A stretch of 64,000 nt of DNA from UKL13-2 sp044228625 (GCA_044228625.1 JBGAUM010000002.1:30918-94917), one strand, 5' to 3'; numbered from the stretch's first letter, positions 1 through 11,073 are shown. The notes: a model not told the origin generated them from the sequence alone. Numbers and translations are program-made.

Positions 1-584
1 CCGCCAAGCTCACGCAGTCGCGCCTTGCGGCGGGCAAGCGGTTTTCCGCCGAAGTTACCCGCTCGCTCAAGGAACTGGCCATGGGAGGCGGGCGGCTGTC
101 CGTGGAGTTTGCGTCGCGTGAGGCCTCGGCATCGGGGGTAGAGTCCTGCGAATTCATGGTCTGTGCCCATGAAGGCCAACCGGTGGGTCCCTTGGCGAAG
201 ATTGCGTCGGGCGGTGAGCTGTCGCGAATTTCGCTTGCCATCCAGATGATGGCCTCGTCGCGAGGCGGCGTGCCGGTGATGGTTTTCGATGAAGTGGACG
301 CAGGCATCGGCGGCCGGGTTGCAGAAATTGTCGGGCGGCTCCTGCGCCGCCTCGGCAACAAACATCAGGTCCTGGCGGTCACGCACTTGGCCCAGGTGGC
401 AGCGTGTGCGCATGCGCAATTCAGCGTCAGCAAATCCGAAGCGGCGGGCCAGGTATTGACCGCCGTGACGCCGCTCAAAGACAAGGCAAGGGTTGAGGAA
501 GTCGCGCGCATGCTGGGGGGGCTCTCCATTACGGCAGCCACCCGCAAGGCGGCTGCGGAAATGATCGAGCGCGCGGAAAGTTGA
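1..584 (+). CDS. recN: DNA repair protein RecN, C-terminal part (5' end outside window)
   Basis: RecN is an SMC-like ATPase that acts early in double-strand break repair. Only about the last 194 residues are here; the frame is open from base 3 and continues upstream of the window. Visible are the ABC signature (KIASGGELSRISLA), the Walker B stretch (VMVFDEVDAGIGG) and the switch histidine region (VLAVTHLAQVAACA), in the order found at the end of RecN. The gene ends at a TGA at 582-584 and faces glnE, which comes from the other strand, with less than 100 bp between them. That gap holds one copy of the dispersed repeat described below and no clear terminator. Confidence 0.93.
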   Translation, partial: AKLTQSRLAAGKRFSAEVTRSLKELAMGGGRLSVEFASREASASGVESCEFMVCAHEGQPVGPLAKIASGGELSRISLAIQMMASSRGGVPVMVFDEVDAGIGGRVAEIVGRLLRRLGNKHQVLAVTHLAQVAACAHAQFSVSKSEAAGQVLTAVTPLKDKARVEEVARMLGGLSITAATRKAAAEMIERAES

Positions 585-594
585 AAGTCGAGCA

Positions 595-625
595 CTGGCG
601 CGGCGTTTGAGCCGAAATCGTCCGG
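595..625 (+). repeat. dispersed intergenic repeat, copy 1
   Basis: Copy 1 of a short repeat with core CTGGCGCGGC followed by about TTTGAGCC. It sits in the convergent gap between recN and glnE. The other copies are at 12061-12090, 18469-18498, 34148-34179 and 53191-53224. Function unknown. Confidence 0.55.
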
Positions 626-679
626 AAAGTGTTGCCAGTCCTGGAGTTTTCTGGTTGCCGAATGGGCTTTGCCACTTCG

Positions 680-3361
680 TTACCCGAGCAGCGCGCTCCA
701 AGCCTGTTGGACCGCCCGCCGTTCGTCGACCAGTTCATCCGGCGCGATCCACGTTTTTGCTTCGTTGTTGTTGCGCGCCACATGTTGTCGCTCGCGGTAG
801 GCCAGATAGGCCTTGCCCACGGTTGCGGCCAACTCCTCGTCAAGGAAGCCGAGTGCCGCAGCGCGGGTGAGGAGTGCGAAATTGCCGAGGTTGCCGAGGA
901 ATTCCGGGTGATGATGCGATTGGGCCAGGATCAGGAACTGCACAATGAATTCCACATCCACGATGCCGCCGCGGGTGTGTTTGAGGTCAAGTTTTTCGCC
1001 ACCGTCTTTCTTGTCGGCCCGCATCCTGTCACGCATGGTGACGATATCCACCCGCAGCTTCTCAATGTCGCGGGGTAGTGCAAGGACCTCCGCGCGTAGA
1101 CGATCAAAGGGCTCGCGCAGTGCAGCGTCGCCCGCGCACCAGCGGGCGCGCGTGAGCGCCTGGTGTTCCCAGGTCCAGGCGCGGGAGTGCTGGTATTCGG
1201 CCAATGCACCGAGCCGCGAGACCATGACGCCGGCGTCGCCATCGGGTCGAAGGCGCAAGTCTGTGTCGTAAAGCACGCCTCCCGCGGTCATCGCGTTGAG
1301 CCAGCTCACCACGCGCTGCGCAAGCCGCGAGAGAACACCCGCGTCGGCATCGTCCGCGCAGATGAAAACCAGGTCGAGATCGGAGGCGTAGCCCAATTCC
1401 TTGCTGCCGTACTTTCCAAACGCCAGTGCCGCAAATCCCGGCGGCGCCTCCCAGGTCTGTTCCGGCACCAGGCGAAGTGCCCGGGCCGCCAGAACCAGGG
1501 TGGCCTCCAGAAGCATGTCGGCCAGGGCGGTCAACTCATCCGACAACGCCATGACCCCGATGCCGCCATCAATGTCCACGACGTTCAGGCGCAGGGTGAG
1601 CAAATGTTTGGTGTGACGCAGGATTTCGTATTGCCGCTCGACGTCGCCTGCGGCTTCATCGCAGAGCGCCTGCAGGCGCGCGCGTTGGGTTTTCCAGTCG
1701 ATGGGGACGCCGCGCTCCCGCGTGTCGATCAAATCGTCAAGCAGGATCGGGTGCTTCCGGAGGAAGTCCGCGGCAAACGCGCTTTGTGCGGCGATGCGCG
1801 TGACCCTCGTCAGCACCGCGGGCACCTCTTCAAGCAATGCCAGGTACGCTTCACGCTTGTCGATCGCTTCCAAGAGGTCAAAGACGCGAAAAAACGTGCG
1901 CGCGGCAGGTCCAGGGGCCTCGACGCTTGCCTCAAGCGACTTGGGAATCAGACTCTCCAGGCGCAAACGGGATTTGGCAGGCAAGGACTGCGTCCGTGAG
2001 GCGGTCAGCCAACCTTCGATGCGGCGCAGGATCGATGCGCGCTCGTCCTCATCATCAATTCGAGTCGAAACGATCGCGTTGCAGGCCGCGACAACACCCC
2101 CCGACGGGCTGGGCGTTGCGGCCGGGGCCGGTGAGGCGAACAAGCCGTCAAACGCGTCAGAAACGACCGCCCGGTGCGCGTCCAGATCTTTCAGGCAGTC
2201 GCTCCATGAATCGAAACTCATGGCCTCTGCGATGCGGGCGCGGTCTTCGTCGTTGACCGGCAGGGCCTGGGTCTGCTGGTCATCCAGATATTGCAGCCGG
2301 TGCTCGAGGTTGCGCAGAAACGCATAGGCTTCCTGCAATTTCGCCACCAGGCCCGCCGGCAACAGGCCCAGTTGACCGATGACGTCCAGGGCGGCGCGTG
2401 TCGAGCGTTGACGCAATAACGGCTCGCGACCTCCACGAATCAGCTGGAACATCTGCACCACGAACTCCAATTCGCGAATGCCGCCGGGTCCCAGCTTGAT
2501 GTCGTCCTTGGTGCGTTTCTTTGCGGTCTCGGTGCGAATCTGCGCGTGGATTTCGCGGATGCCGTCGATGGCGGCATAGTCGTGGTACCGGCGGTAGACG
2601 AACGGGGTGACCAGCGCGTCCAGTTCCGTGATGACGGTGGTGGCGCCAGTCAGGGCATCGGCCTTGAGCCAGGCGTAACGCTCCCATGTCCGGGCCTGGG
2701 AGACAAAGTAGTTTTCCAGCGCCGCAAGGCTGGTCACCAACGGGCCGCTGATTCCAAAAGGACGCAACCGCATGTCGACCCGAAACACAAAGCCGCCGGC
2801 ATCGACGGCATCAATCGAGCGGATCAGCCGTTTTCCGACTTCGCAATGGAACTCGTGCCACGACCGGCCGGATGCCGCATCTCCGTCCTCGGCGTGGACA
2901 AAGATCAGGTCAACGTCTGACGACGCGTTGAGCTCCCCGCCGCCCAGCTTTCCCATGCCCATGACCAGCGGAATGGCCAGGGGATGCCCGGCATCCTGGA
3001 GATTGAACTTGTCCGCGCAGTCACCGACATGGCGAACCGTCGCGGCGCGGATCGTCGTGCTGGCCAGCTGGCTGAAGGCGCGCAGGACTTCGTCAAGTCC
3101 AGCCAGCCCGTTGAGGTCGCGGAACAGCACATGGGCCATGGCGCGGCGTCGCAGCGCGCGCAATTGGGCGTCAAAGACCTCAACATCCGCCTCGCGCCCC
3201 GGGAGCAGTTCTGCCGAGACCGCCGGTACGTCGAAGGCCCCGTGGCCATGAGTGGCCAGCCAATTCTCGAGCGCCGGTTCGGCATGGAGAAGGCGTTGCG
3301 CGAAGCGCGACGTGCGGAACAAGCGTTGCAGTCGGGTGTCAAACGGCGCATCGATGGGCAT
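680..3361 (-). CDS. glnE: Glutamine synthetase adenylyltransferase/deadenylase GlnE
   Basis: This bifunctional enzyme adds AMP to, and removes it from, glutamine synthetase in response to PII, so it controls nitrogen assimilation. At 893 residues it is close to the family length (about 900-950). It has the two expected nucleotidyltransferase halves. The N-terminal half has GMGKLGGGELNASSDVDLIF and the C-terminal half has FGKYGSKELGYASDLDLVFI, each with the DxD metal pair. The helical linker between them (LGPGGIRELEFVVQMFQLIRGG) and its C-terminal counterpart (KHTRGGIVDVEFIVQFL) are also present. The ATG at 3361 is the first in frame; no strong ribosome site is visible. It is divergent from yhdP, as is common in betaproteobacteria. 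Confidence 0.95.
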   Translation of the reverse strand: MPIDAPFDTRLQRLFRTSRFAQRLLHAEPALENWLATHGHGAFDVPAVSAELLPGREADVEVFDAQLRALRRRAMAHVLFRDLNGLAGLDEVLRAFSQLASTTIRAATVRHVGDCADKFNLQDAGHPLAIPLVMGMGKLGGGELNASSDVDLIFVHAEDGDAASGRSWHEFHCEVGKRLIRSIDAVDAGGFVFRVDMRLRPFGISGPLVTSLAALENYFVSQARTWERYAWLKADALTGATTVITELDALVTPFVYRRYHDYAAIDGIREIHAQIRTETAKKRTKDDIKLGPGGIRELEFVVQMFQLIRGGREPLLRQRSTRAALDVIGQLGLLPAGLVAKLQEAYAFLRNLEHRLQYLDDQQTQALPVNDEDRARIAEAMSFDSWSDCLKDLDAHRAVVSDAFDGLFASPAPAATPSPSGGVVAACNAIVSTRIDDEDERASILRRIEGWLTASRTQSLPAKSRLRLESLIPKSLEASVEAPGPAARTFFRVFDLLEAIDKREAYLALLEEVPAVLTRVTRIAAQSAFAADFLRKHPILLDDLIDTRERGVPIDWKTQRARLQALCDEAAGDVERQYEILRHTKHLLTLRLNVVDIDGGIGVMALSDELTALADMLLEATLVLAARALRLVPEQTWEAPPGFAALAFGKYGSKELGYASDLDLVFICADDADAGVLSRLAQRVVSWLNAMTAGGVLYDTDLRLRPDGDAGVMVSRLGALAEYQHSRAWTWEHQALTRARWCAGDAALREPFDRLRAEVLALPRDIEKLRVDIVTMRDRMRADKKDGGEKLDLKHTRGGIVDVEFIVQFLILAQSHHHPEFLGNLGNFALLTRAAALGFLDEELAATVGKAYLAYRERQHVARNNNEAKTWIAPDELVDERRAVQQAWSALLG

Positions 3362-3474
3362 GGCAGGGTTTGGCCGAATCGTTGTATGAATTGATGCGCC
3401 CGAAGGGATGGACGCACACGCCGCTAAAATAGCACGGCCCCAGTGGCGGCATCCGGCAACACGATCAGGATTGG

Positions 3475-6400
3475 ATCATCAAAAAGCTCGCATTTCGCAT
3501 CGGCAAGGTCAGCGCAAAGACGTGCTACTGGTCGGCCATCGCATTCGGACTGGTTGTGTTTGCATTTGTGGCCACGGTGAAGTTCGTGGTCATGCCCAAT
3601 ATCGAGCGTTATCAGGGCGAAATTGTCAGCCGTGTCGCCGCGGCGTCCGGGATGGACGTCTCCGCCAAATCGATCCGTGGGCGGTGGTCCGGGTTCCGGC
3701 CGTGGGTGGACATGGAAGAGGTGGTGTTCCGCGAGCCGCCGGATTCAAAGCTACGACCCGGCGGGCAGGAGGCCCTGCGATTGCCGTATGTGTCGGCCTC
3801 GCTGTCGTGGTGGGCGTTGGCCGTTGCCCAGGTCCGGTTTGGCGAGATCACGGTCGACGCGCCCGCGTTGGCGATTTCCCGGGGAACGGACGGGCTGTTG
3901 TACTTTGCCGGTCGGACGCTCAACGCACCGAAGGATGAGCCGGACGATGGACGGTTCCTGCAATGGCTGCTTGCGCAGGATGGTCTGGTGATTCGCGATG
4001 CCACGCTGACCTGGAACGATGCGCTGACGGAAGCCGGTGAACTGGCGTTTGCCGACGTGAACATCGCCATTCACAAGCGCCGCAACGGGCATGAGGTCGG
4101 GTTTCGTGCGCGGCCCCCGGCAGCGTTGGCGACGTCAATCGAAGTGCGGGCAGCGGTCGATGTGCGGCAGGAGGACGCCCGATGGCAAGCGGACGGTACC
4201 GTCTATGCGCAGGTCAACGACGCAAGGCTCGACGAAATTCGACGTCATGTCACGGTCCCCAAGGCGATGATTGCCGGTCATGGCAATGCGCGCATCTGGT
4301 TGGATTTTGATACGGCGGCGCCAACGCTTGCCGTTCCCAATGAAGCCATGCGTGCCTCCACGCCACTGCGGGCCATCACCGCCGACGTGCACTTGAGTGG
4401 CGCCAAGGCGAAGCTGGGTGATGACCTTGAACCCCTGGATATTTCGGAACTCTCCGGTCGCCTGGAATATCGCGCCGCCGATGCTGGATTTACCATGGCC
4501 AGCAAGGGGCTGGCCTTGCGCACGGCCAACGGCGTCAAGATGGCCCCGGCCGATTTTTCCCTGACGCTCAAGGACCAGAACGATGCGGCGAGAGCCGGTG
4601 GCGAAATGACCGGCAATGGCATCGACCTCAAGGTCATGACGGCATTGCTCGAATTCTTTCCCGTCGGAAAGGATGTTCGGCGGGTGGCCAATGATTTTTC
4701 GCCGCGCGGCAGCATTCAGAACACGCGATACGCATGGCGTGGCCCATTGGGATCGCCGACCGGATATGAATTCAAGGGCACCCTGTCCGGATTTTCCTTG
4801 AACCAGTTTGAAAATCTCCCTGGAATTTCCGGATTCACGGGCACCATCGAGGGGAGCGACAAGGGGGGCAAATTTGAGATTGCCTCGCGCGACTTGGCCT
4901 TCGATCTTCCCAAGATCTACGAAGAGCCCCTCCAATTTGCAAAATTCGACGCCAAGGGGAGTTGGTTGCTGGACGCCGATGCGCTGCGTGTCGACTTGCG
5001 CTCACTGGTGCTGGCAAATCCCGACCTGGAAGGCGAGTTTGCAGGCAAATACGAGCGATTTCGCGCCACCGGTGCGCGCGCGAAGGATGAGCAAGGACCC
5101 GGAACCATCGACTTGACGGGCCAGTTCGCACGCATCGATGCGCGGGCCGTGGGACGCTACCTCCATAAAAACGTCAAAGTCGCGCGCGATTATCTCGAAT
5201 GGGCGATTCGCGCCGGCGAGGTCAAGGAGGCCCAGCTGATTCTCAAGGGCCCGTTGTACGAATTCCCGTTCAGGGGCGGCACGGCCGGGCAGTTCCGCAT
5301 CGCCGGAAACCTCACGGACGTCACATTGCGGCATACCGAAGGCTGGCCCCAAATCAGCGCGATTGGCGGCACCGTCGCCTACGAGAACACCCATTTCGAG
5401 GCGCACGTGGCGAGCGCGCAGGTCTTGTCGACGCGTCTCGGCAAGACGAGTGTCGTGATCGATGACCTGGCGAACCATCCACCGATGCTGATCATCCAGG
5501 GAAGCACGGCGGCGCGGGCCGAAGAGGTCACGCGTTACATCCGCGAAAGCGCCTTGATGAATTCGATCGGCGGCTTCACGCGGTTCGTGGCGCTCGAGGG
5601 TCCCGGAAAACTCGACCTTACGCTGAAGATTCCGCTGGGGAACCCGGAAGTGCACAAGGTGCCGTTCCGCTTCGACGGGCAATACGCGCTCAATCGGGGA
5701 CGTGCCATGGTCACCATTGGAGACAAGAAGACGGAAGTTGCCAACGTGTCGGGTGCGGTCAGCTTCAGCGAAACAGGCACCAAGAGTCAAGGCATCACCG
5801 GCACGGCGTTTGGATATCCCGCCACGGTGACTTTGGCAGGGACCGGGGAATCCGGCGTCACCACGGAATTCACGGCGCGTGGCGAATTGGGCGTTGCGAC
5901 CCCGCTTGGAATGCTGTTGCCGGTCCGCTTGCCGCAACAGGTGACCGGGACGGTCGATTTGACCGGAAAGATCACCGGAAAATCAGCAGGCACGGAAATC
6001 CAGATCGCCTCCAACTTGATTGGGGCGACCTCGACCTTGCCATTCCCGCTGGCCAAGCGCGCGGAGGAACCGCGCAAGTTGCAACTCACGTTTTCGAATG
6101 CGGGTCAGGCCAGTGAGCAGATCCGGTTGTCATTGGCGGGCAACACGACGCCGCAAGGCGATTCGCCTGAGTCGCGCGTCGATGCGCAATTCCGGCGGCG
6201 CGTGGAAGGTGTCGAGGCCAACGGCGCGTTTCGGGGAGGGGTGGCCAGTGTGGGTGAAGTCGTGGGGGCGCGTCCGATTCCCGATGGCATGTGGCTGGTG
6301 GGATCGATGCCGCAACTTGATTTCGATGCTTGGCGCAAGGCCGTGGATGCCTTTGAGCCGCCGGCCCCCGCAGGGAGCGTGGCGGCCGATACTGCAAAGG

Positions 6401-7499
6401 CTGAGTCTCCCATCGCGGGTTTCGATTTCAAGCTCGGCCAATTGATCGCCTATGGACGTCCGTTCAAGGAATTGACCATCAAGGGCCGCCACGCCGGTGA
6501 GGATTGGCGCCTGAATGTCGAGAGTGCCGAGGCGCAGGGCGACTTTTCATGGCGCGCGGCATCGCTGGCGGACCGGGGGGTGGTGCGTGCCCGCCTGACC
6601 CGGTTGTCGATTGCGGATGAATTGCCGATGTCTGCACCGCCTTCGGCTCAGGCGGCGCAAGCCGAGGCCGAGAAGACCGACTTGCCGGCCTTTGACATCG
6701 TGGCGGAAAGATTCACGATGTCCGACAAATTCCTGGGCAAGCTCGAATTCAAGGCGACTCCCCTCGGTGCCAATTGGAAAATCGACCAAATGGACATCAC
6801 GAACGGTCACGCAGCACTCAAAGCCAACGGCATCTACCAACGGTACGGCGACCCGCAGAAACCCGACGGCCGCCCCCGCACCGCGCTCGATTTCAACCTT
6901 GAGAGCTCAAATCTCAACGCATTGCTGGCCCAATTTGGGTATCAGGACCAATTGCGCGGCGGCAAGGGAAAGTTGGATGGCAAGCTCGCCTGGCCCGGAC
7001 ATGCGTTCCAATTCAGGACGGCGAATCTATCCGGGCAGATGCATTTGGAAGCCAGCGATGGCCAGTTTGGTTGTCCCTAGATTTTCGCGATATCTACGAT
7101 GACGGGTTGGCGTTCCGGCGGATCAATGCCGACGTGGCCATTGCCAACGGGGTCATGAGCACTGAGAACTTCGAATTGAAGGGGCCGGCAGCCTTCATCC
7201 AGTTATCCGGTTCCATCTCGCTGCCGGCGGAGACGGTGGCGATGCGCGCGCAAGTCTTTCCGCTGGTGGGAGAGGGGGCGGCCTTGGGCGCAATTGTCCT
7301 GGTCAACCCTGCGGTCGGCGCAGGCGTGTGGCTGGTGTCGAAACTCTTCCAGGAAGCCATTTCCTATGAGGTCATGATTATGGGATCATGGACCAATCCC
7401 GAGGTCACCACGGTCAAAAAGAATCGCGACAAACCCAAGAAAGAATCAGAACAGGTGAAGCCCGCCGCCGCGGGGGACGAGGCGAAAAAGGCATCATGA
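3475..7499 (+). pseudogene. yhdP: YhdP family AsmA-like envelope protein, disrupted
   Basis: YhdP is a very large inner-membrane-anchored AsmA-like protein that spans the periplasm and is thought to move phospholipid to the outer membrane. One frame runs to a TAG at 7078-7080 and a second runs 7071-7499; together they give the family architecture of about 1,330 residues. Two lesions are visible. First, the N-terminal membrane helix (KKLAFRIG...AIAFGLVVFAFVA) is encoded from 3475 after an AGGA at 3467-3470, but the frame, open after a TAG at 3430, has no ATG, GTG or TTG before GTG 3556, which would cut into the helix. Second, after ...LEASDGQF the conserved segment containing the family's GLLSLQSLPRR-like motif is missing and the frame changes, resuming at RLSLDFRD. 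The rest is intact. The stop overlaps the next gene. Confidence 0.82.
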
Positions 7500-8365
7500 T
7501 CATTACCAAGCAAACCGGGCAGGTGCCTGACGCCTTGCTGAAGGCGGCACAATCCACACAATCCTTCTTTCGCGTCGCGGCCATCCAGATGGCCAGTGGC
7601 CCGAATGTGAAAGCCAACCTTGAAGAGGCCGGGCGCCTCGTCGACATGGCGGCCTCCACCGGCGCCCGCGTGATCGTGCTGCCCGAATATTTTTGCATCA
7701 TGGGCCTGAAAGACACCGACAAGGTGGCGGTGGCCGAGGTTCCCGGTGAAGGCCCCATCCAGCAGTGGTTGTCTGAAACTGCCGCAAAGCATCGCGTCTA
7801 TCTGATTGGCGGATCCGTGCCGATCAAATCAAACGTGCCGGGCAAGGTGCGCAATGCCTGTTTGGTGTACGACAAGGAAGGCGCGCTGGCAGCCCGCTAT
7901 GACAAGATCCATTTGTTCAACCTGCAACTGGGCTCGGAGAATTTTTCCGAGGAGCGGACCATTGAACCGGGCAATGAGGTGGTGACGGTCCATACGCCCT
8001 ATGGAAAGATCGGCCTGTCCATCTGCTATGACTTGCGTTTCCCCGAGCTCTATCGCGCCATGGGGGAGGTGGACATCCTGATCGTGCCCTCGGCGTTTAC
8101 AGCCACCACTGGCAAGGCACATTGGGAAGCCTTGATCCGCGCGCGGGCCATCGAGAATCTCGCCTATGTCATCGCACCTGCGCAAGGCGGTTTCCATGTC
8201 AGTGGCCGCGAGACGCACGGCGATTCAATGATCGTCGACCCGTGGGGTGTGGTGCTCGATCGGCTGCCGCGGGGTTCCGGCGTTGTGGTAGCGGGCATCA
8301 ATCCCCATTATCAGCAGACCGTCCGCAAGAGCTTGCCGGCGCTGACCCATCGCACGCTGAAGTAA
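7496..8365 (+). CDS. Nitrilase-superfamily carbon-nitrogen hydrolase (Nit1/deaminated glutathione amidase-like)
   Basis: This is a 289-residue C-N hydrolase of the Nit family, which hydrolyses amides of alpha-keto acids or deaminated glutathione and so acts in metabolite repair. The catalytic triad is visible: Glu in VLPEYF, Lys in ARYDKIHLFN and Cys in GLSICYDLRFPELYR. I chose ATG 7496 because it overlaps the yhdP stop in an ATGA, the usual coupling in this operon; the frame is open further upstream but that part lies inside yhdP. In many betaproteobacteria tldD follows; here it does not. The exact substrate cannot be read from sequence. Confidence 0.88.
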   Translation: MIITKQTGQVPDALLKAAQSTQSFFRVAAIQMASGPNVKANLEEAGRLVDMAASTGARVIVLPEYFCIMGLKDTDKVAVAEVPGEGPIQQWLSETAAKHRVYLIGGSVPIKSNVPGKVRNACLVYDKEGALAARYDKIHLFNLQLGSENFSEERTIEPGNEVVTVHTPYGKIGLSICYDLRFPELYRAMGEVDILIVPSAFTATTGKAHWEALIRARAIENLAYVIAPAQGGFHVSGRETHGDSMIVDPWGVVLDRLPRGSGVVVAGINPHYQQTVRKSLPALTHRTLK

Positions 8366-8430
8366 CACGCCTTCCGTGGCCGTCCTGCTGAATGAGGCGA
8401 TCGCCAGCAGCGATCCATCGGTGCGTTGAT

Positions 8431-8787
8431 CTATGGCGCTTCCCGCCACTGCCCCTTTTCATTTAGCAACACTTTGTCGTCCTTCAGGACCGACAACTCA
8501 CCTGCCTCGGTGACCCTATACTTCGTGGATCCATTGCGAAATTCCCAGCCCACAAAGCGGCAGGGGGTGACACCATCCTTGCAAAGCGTGTGCATGGTTT
8601 TCCCGCGCAGGACGATGCGCTTGCCGGACTTTTTGTTCTTGCTTGTATAGGTGACGTCGTCGCAGGAGACATTTCCTTCCGCGCACTTGGTTTCGATGCC
8701 GATGACAAAGGACTGGGTTTCCAGCGTTTCTGCATGCAGCGTGTTTGCGGCGAACAAAGCGGCGATTGCCGCAATCAAGTTTCTCAA
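8431..8787 (-). CDS. Small secreted protein of unknown function
   Basis: About 118 residues, unrecognised. I place the start at TTG 8787 because it begins a clean signal peptide (LRNLIAAIAALFAANTLHA, then ETLETQ); the frame is open to 8865 but that part is basic and unlike a leader. The mature part has four cysteines (TKCAEGNVSC, LCKDGVTPC), probably two disulfides, and the composition of a small beta-rich periplasmic protein. It is convergent with the nitrilase gene. No motif allows a functional call. Confidence 0.6.
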   Translation of the reverse strand: MRNLIAAIAALFAANTLHAETLETQSFVIGIETKCAEGNVSCDDVTYTSKNKKSGKRIVLRGKTMHTLCKDGVTPCRFVGWEFRNGSTKYRVTEAGELSVLKDDKVLLNEKGQWREAP

Positions 8788-9149
8788 GGTGATTCCCGAG
8801 TCGACGTCTTGCCCCCGATTTTTGCATGGCAGCCTTGACCACCGGGGGCGATGTTGCGGGCTCATGACCGCGCCATGCGTCTGCCTTGCGGGAGTTCCCG
8901 GTGTCGACGAAATGTACGGAATCAGGCCTGCTTTGCAATGGTGTCATCCTTCATACCACGTCGACGCAACACCGCGCCAGGTCTTCAGCAGAGATCGGCC
9001 AGCAGGATATCGAGCGCGGTGAGCCTGGCACAAAACAAGTCGAGAAAGGGCTCAGTATGGGGACTGAAATGGGCTAAAATCGACGATTCCGCCAATCGGT
9101 CGCTGTCCCGGCGCCAACGGCACTTTTTCCAGAAAATTCAAACAGTTCC
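8788..9149. other. Intergenic region upstream of ppiD
   Basis: About 360 bases between the start of the small minus-strand gene and ppiD. No convincing coding frame or RNA gene is visible. A TAAAAT at 9075-9080 could be a -10 box for ppiD, but I find no good -35 box at the right distance. Confidence 0.4.
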
Positions 9150-11051
9150 ATGCTAGAGACCATCCGCCAAGCCACGCAGACCTGGCTCGCCAAGGCGATT
9201 CTTGTCGTCATCACCGTTCCCTTTGCGCTTTGGGGGATCGAATCGTATGTCCGCACCGACCCCAAGCTCGACTCCGTTGCCAAGGTCGGCAAGGTCGAGA
9301 TTTCGCAGAATGAGTTCAATGAAGCCGTGCGCGGTCAGATTGAACAGATGAAGCGCCAGTTTGGTGGGCAGGTAGACACCAACCTGCTGGACACCCCGGA
9401 GATGCGCAAGTCCATGCTCGATTCGCTGATCGACCAGAAATTGTTCGCGCAAGTCGCGCTGTCGTCGGGCGCCACGGTGAGCGACGCTGCATTGCGTGAG
9501 CGCATTGCCAGCGAAGCCCCGTTCCAGCGCGACGGCCAGTTTTCGCCCGAGCAATACCAGTTGTACTTGAAATCTCAGGGCATGTCCGCCGTGGCTTTTG
9601 AAAACCTGGTGCGCAAGGATCTCGAGCGCAACCAGTTCGCCGGCAGCCTGCTGAACACGCATTTCGTGTCCAACGCCAGTGTGGAGGCCTACCGTGCCGC
9701 GTCGGAACAAGCGCGCGAGGTGTCTGTCGTGAATTTCACGCCGGAACAGTTCAACGCCAACGTCAAGATCACCACTGAACACGCCAAGGCTGAATACGAG
9801 AAGAACAAGGCCAACTACACCATTCCCGAGCAGGTGCGCGCCGAGTACGTGGAACTCTCCGCCGATGCCTTGGCCCCCACGATTGCCGTGCCGCCGGAAG
9901 AGGTGAAGGCCTTTTACGAGGCGAATGCCAGCCGATTCATCCAAAAGGAAGAGCGCAAGGCCAGCCACATCCTGATCAACGCGGCGAAAGATGCCAAGGA
10001 AGATGTGAAAAAGGCTGCCAAAGCCAAGGCGGACGAAGTGTTTGCCTTGGCCAAGAAAGACCCCAAGTCGTTCGCCGAGCTGGCCAAGAAGTATTCCCAG
10101 GATCCGGGTTCAGCCAACAATGGCGGAGACCTAGGCTTTTTTGGCCGCGGCCAGATGGTGAAGCCGTTTGAGGACGCCGCGTTTGGCGCCAAGAAGGACG
10201 AACTGGTGGGTCCGGTGTTGTCCGACTTCGGGTATCACATCATCGTGGTCAAGGACATTCGCCCGGAAAAGGGCAAGTCCCTCGCAGAAGCGACGCCGGA
10301 AATTGAAGGCGAACTCAAGAAAGCCAAGGCCTCGCGCAAGTTTGCGGAAATCTCCGAAAAATTTGCCAATGCTGCCTACGAGCAATCGGGCAGCCTTAAG
10401 GGCGCCGCCGACGTGGCGGGCCTGACCATCCGGCAGTCGCCGTGGATGAGCAAGACCGGCGGCATCCCGCCGTTCAACAATCCCAAACTTTCCGCCGCAT
10501 TGTTCTCGGACGAAGTCCTGAAAAACAAGCGCAACACGGAAGCCGTGGATATCGGGCAGAACACGCTCGTGGTGGCACGCTTGCTGGAACTCAAGCCTTC
10601 GACCGTTCGCCCATTTGAAGAAGTGGAAAAGGGCATCGTAGCAAAGCTGACGCGTGAGGAAGCCGGCAAACTCGCCAAGAAAGAAGGCGAAACCAGGCTC
10701 GCGCAGGCCAAGGAGGGCAAAGGCGATGTGAAGTGGCCGGCTGCGTTGGCTGTCAGCCGTGCCAATCCGGGAGGGCTTTTTCCACACATCATTGATGCCG
10801 CATTGAAGGCCGATACGTCCAAGCTGCCGGTCGTCGTCGGGGTGGAAAATCCAGCTGGCGGCTATTCCCTCGTGCAAATCAGCAAGGTGGTCGAGCCCTC
10901 GGCTGCAGACGAGGCAAAGCTCAAATCGATCAAGAATCGTGTGGCGCAAACGTTGTCACAAGCCGAAGTCCAGTCGCTGGTGGCGCAGGCGCGTTCTGCG
11001 ACCTCGGTCTCCGTCGCCAAGGACGCCACGACCAGGAAAGACCAGCGCTAA
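9150..11051 (+). CDS. ppiD: PpiD-type periplasmic folding chaperone (SurA-N / parvulin)
   Basis: A 633-residue inner-membrane chaperone that faces the periplasm and meets proteins leaving the Sec translocon. An N-terminal anchor (AKAILVVITVPFALWGIESYV) is followed by a SurA-N-like domain (VAKVGKVEISQNEFNEAVRG), then a parvulin PPIase domain at about residues 265-365 (RKASHILI, KKYSQDPGSANNGGDLGFF, FGYHIIVV), and a second helical chaperone part. Length and order match E. coli PpiD (623 residues). It stands alone, with a strong terminator just behind the stop. Confidence 0.93.
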   Translation: MLETIRQATQTWLAKAILVVITVPFALWGIESYVRTDPKLDSVAKVGKVEISQNEFNEAVRGQIEQMKRQFGGQVDTNLLDTPEMRKSMLDSLIDQKLFAQVALSSGATVSDAALRERIASEAPFQRDGQFSPEQYQLYLKSQGMSAVAFENLVRKDLERNQFAGSLLNTHFVSNASVEAYRAASEQAREVSVVNFTPEQFNANVKITTEHAKAEYEKNKANYTIPEQVRAEYVELSADALAPTIAVPPEEVKAFYEANASRFIQKEERKASHILINAAKDAKEDVKKAAKAKADEVFALAKKDPKSFAELAKKYSQDPGSANNGGDLGFFGRGQMVKPFEDAAFGAKKDELVGPVLSDFGYHIIVVKDIRPEKGKSLAEATPEIEGELKKAKASRKFAEISEKFANAAYEQSGSLKGAADVAGLTIRQSPWMSKTGGIPPFNNPKLSAALFSDEVLKNKRNTEAVDIGQNTLVVARLLELKPSTVRPFEEVEKGIVAKLTREEAGKLAKKEGETRLAQAKEGKGDVKWPAALAVSRANPGGLFPHIIDAALKADTSKLPVVVGVENPAGGYSLVQISKVVEPSAADEAKLKSIKNRVAQTLSQAEVQSLVAQARSATSVSVAKDATTRKDQR

Positions 11052-11073
11052 GCATTGAAGCGTTGAAGTGAAG

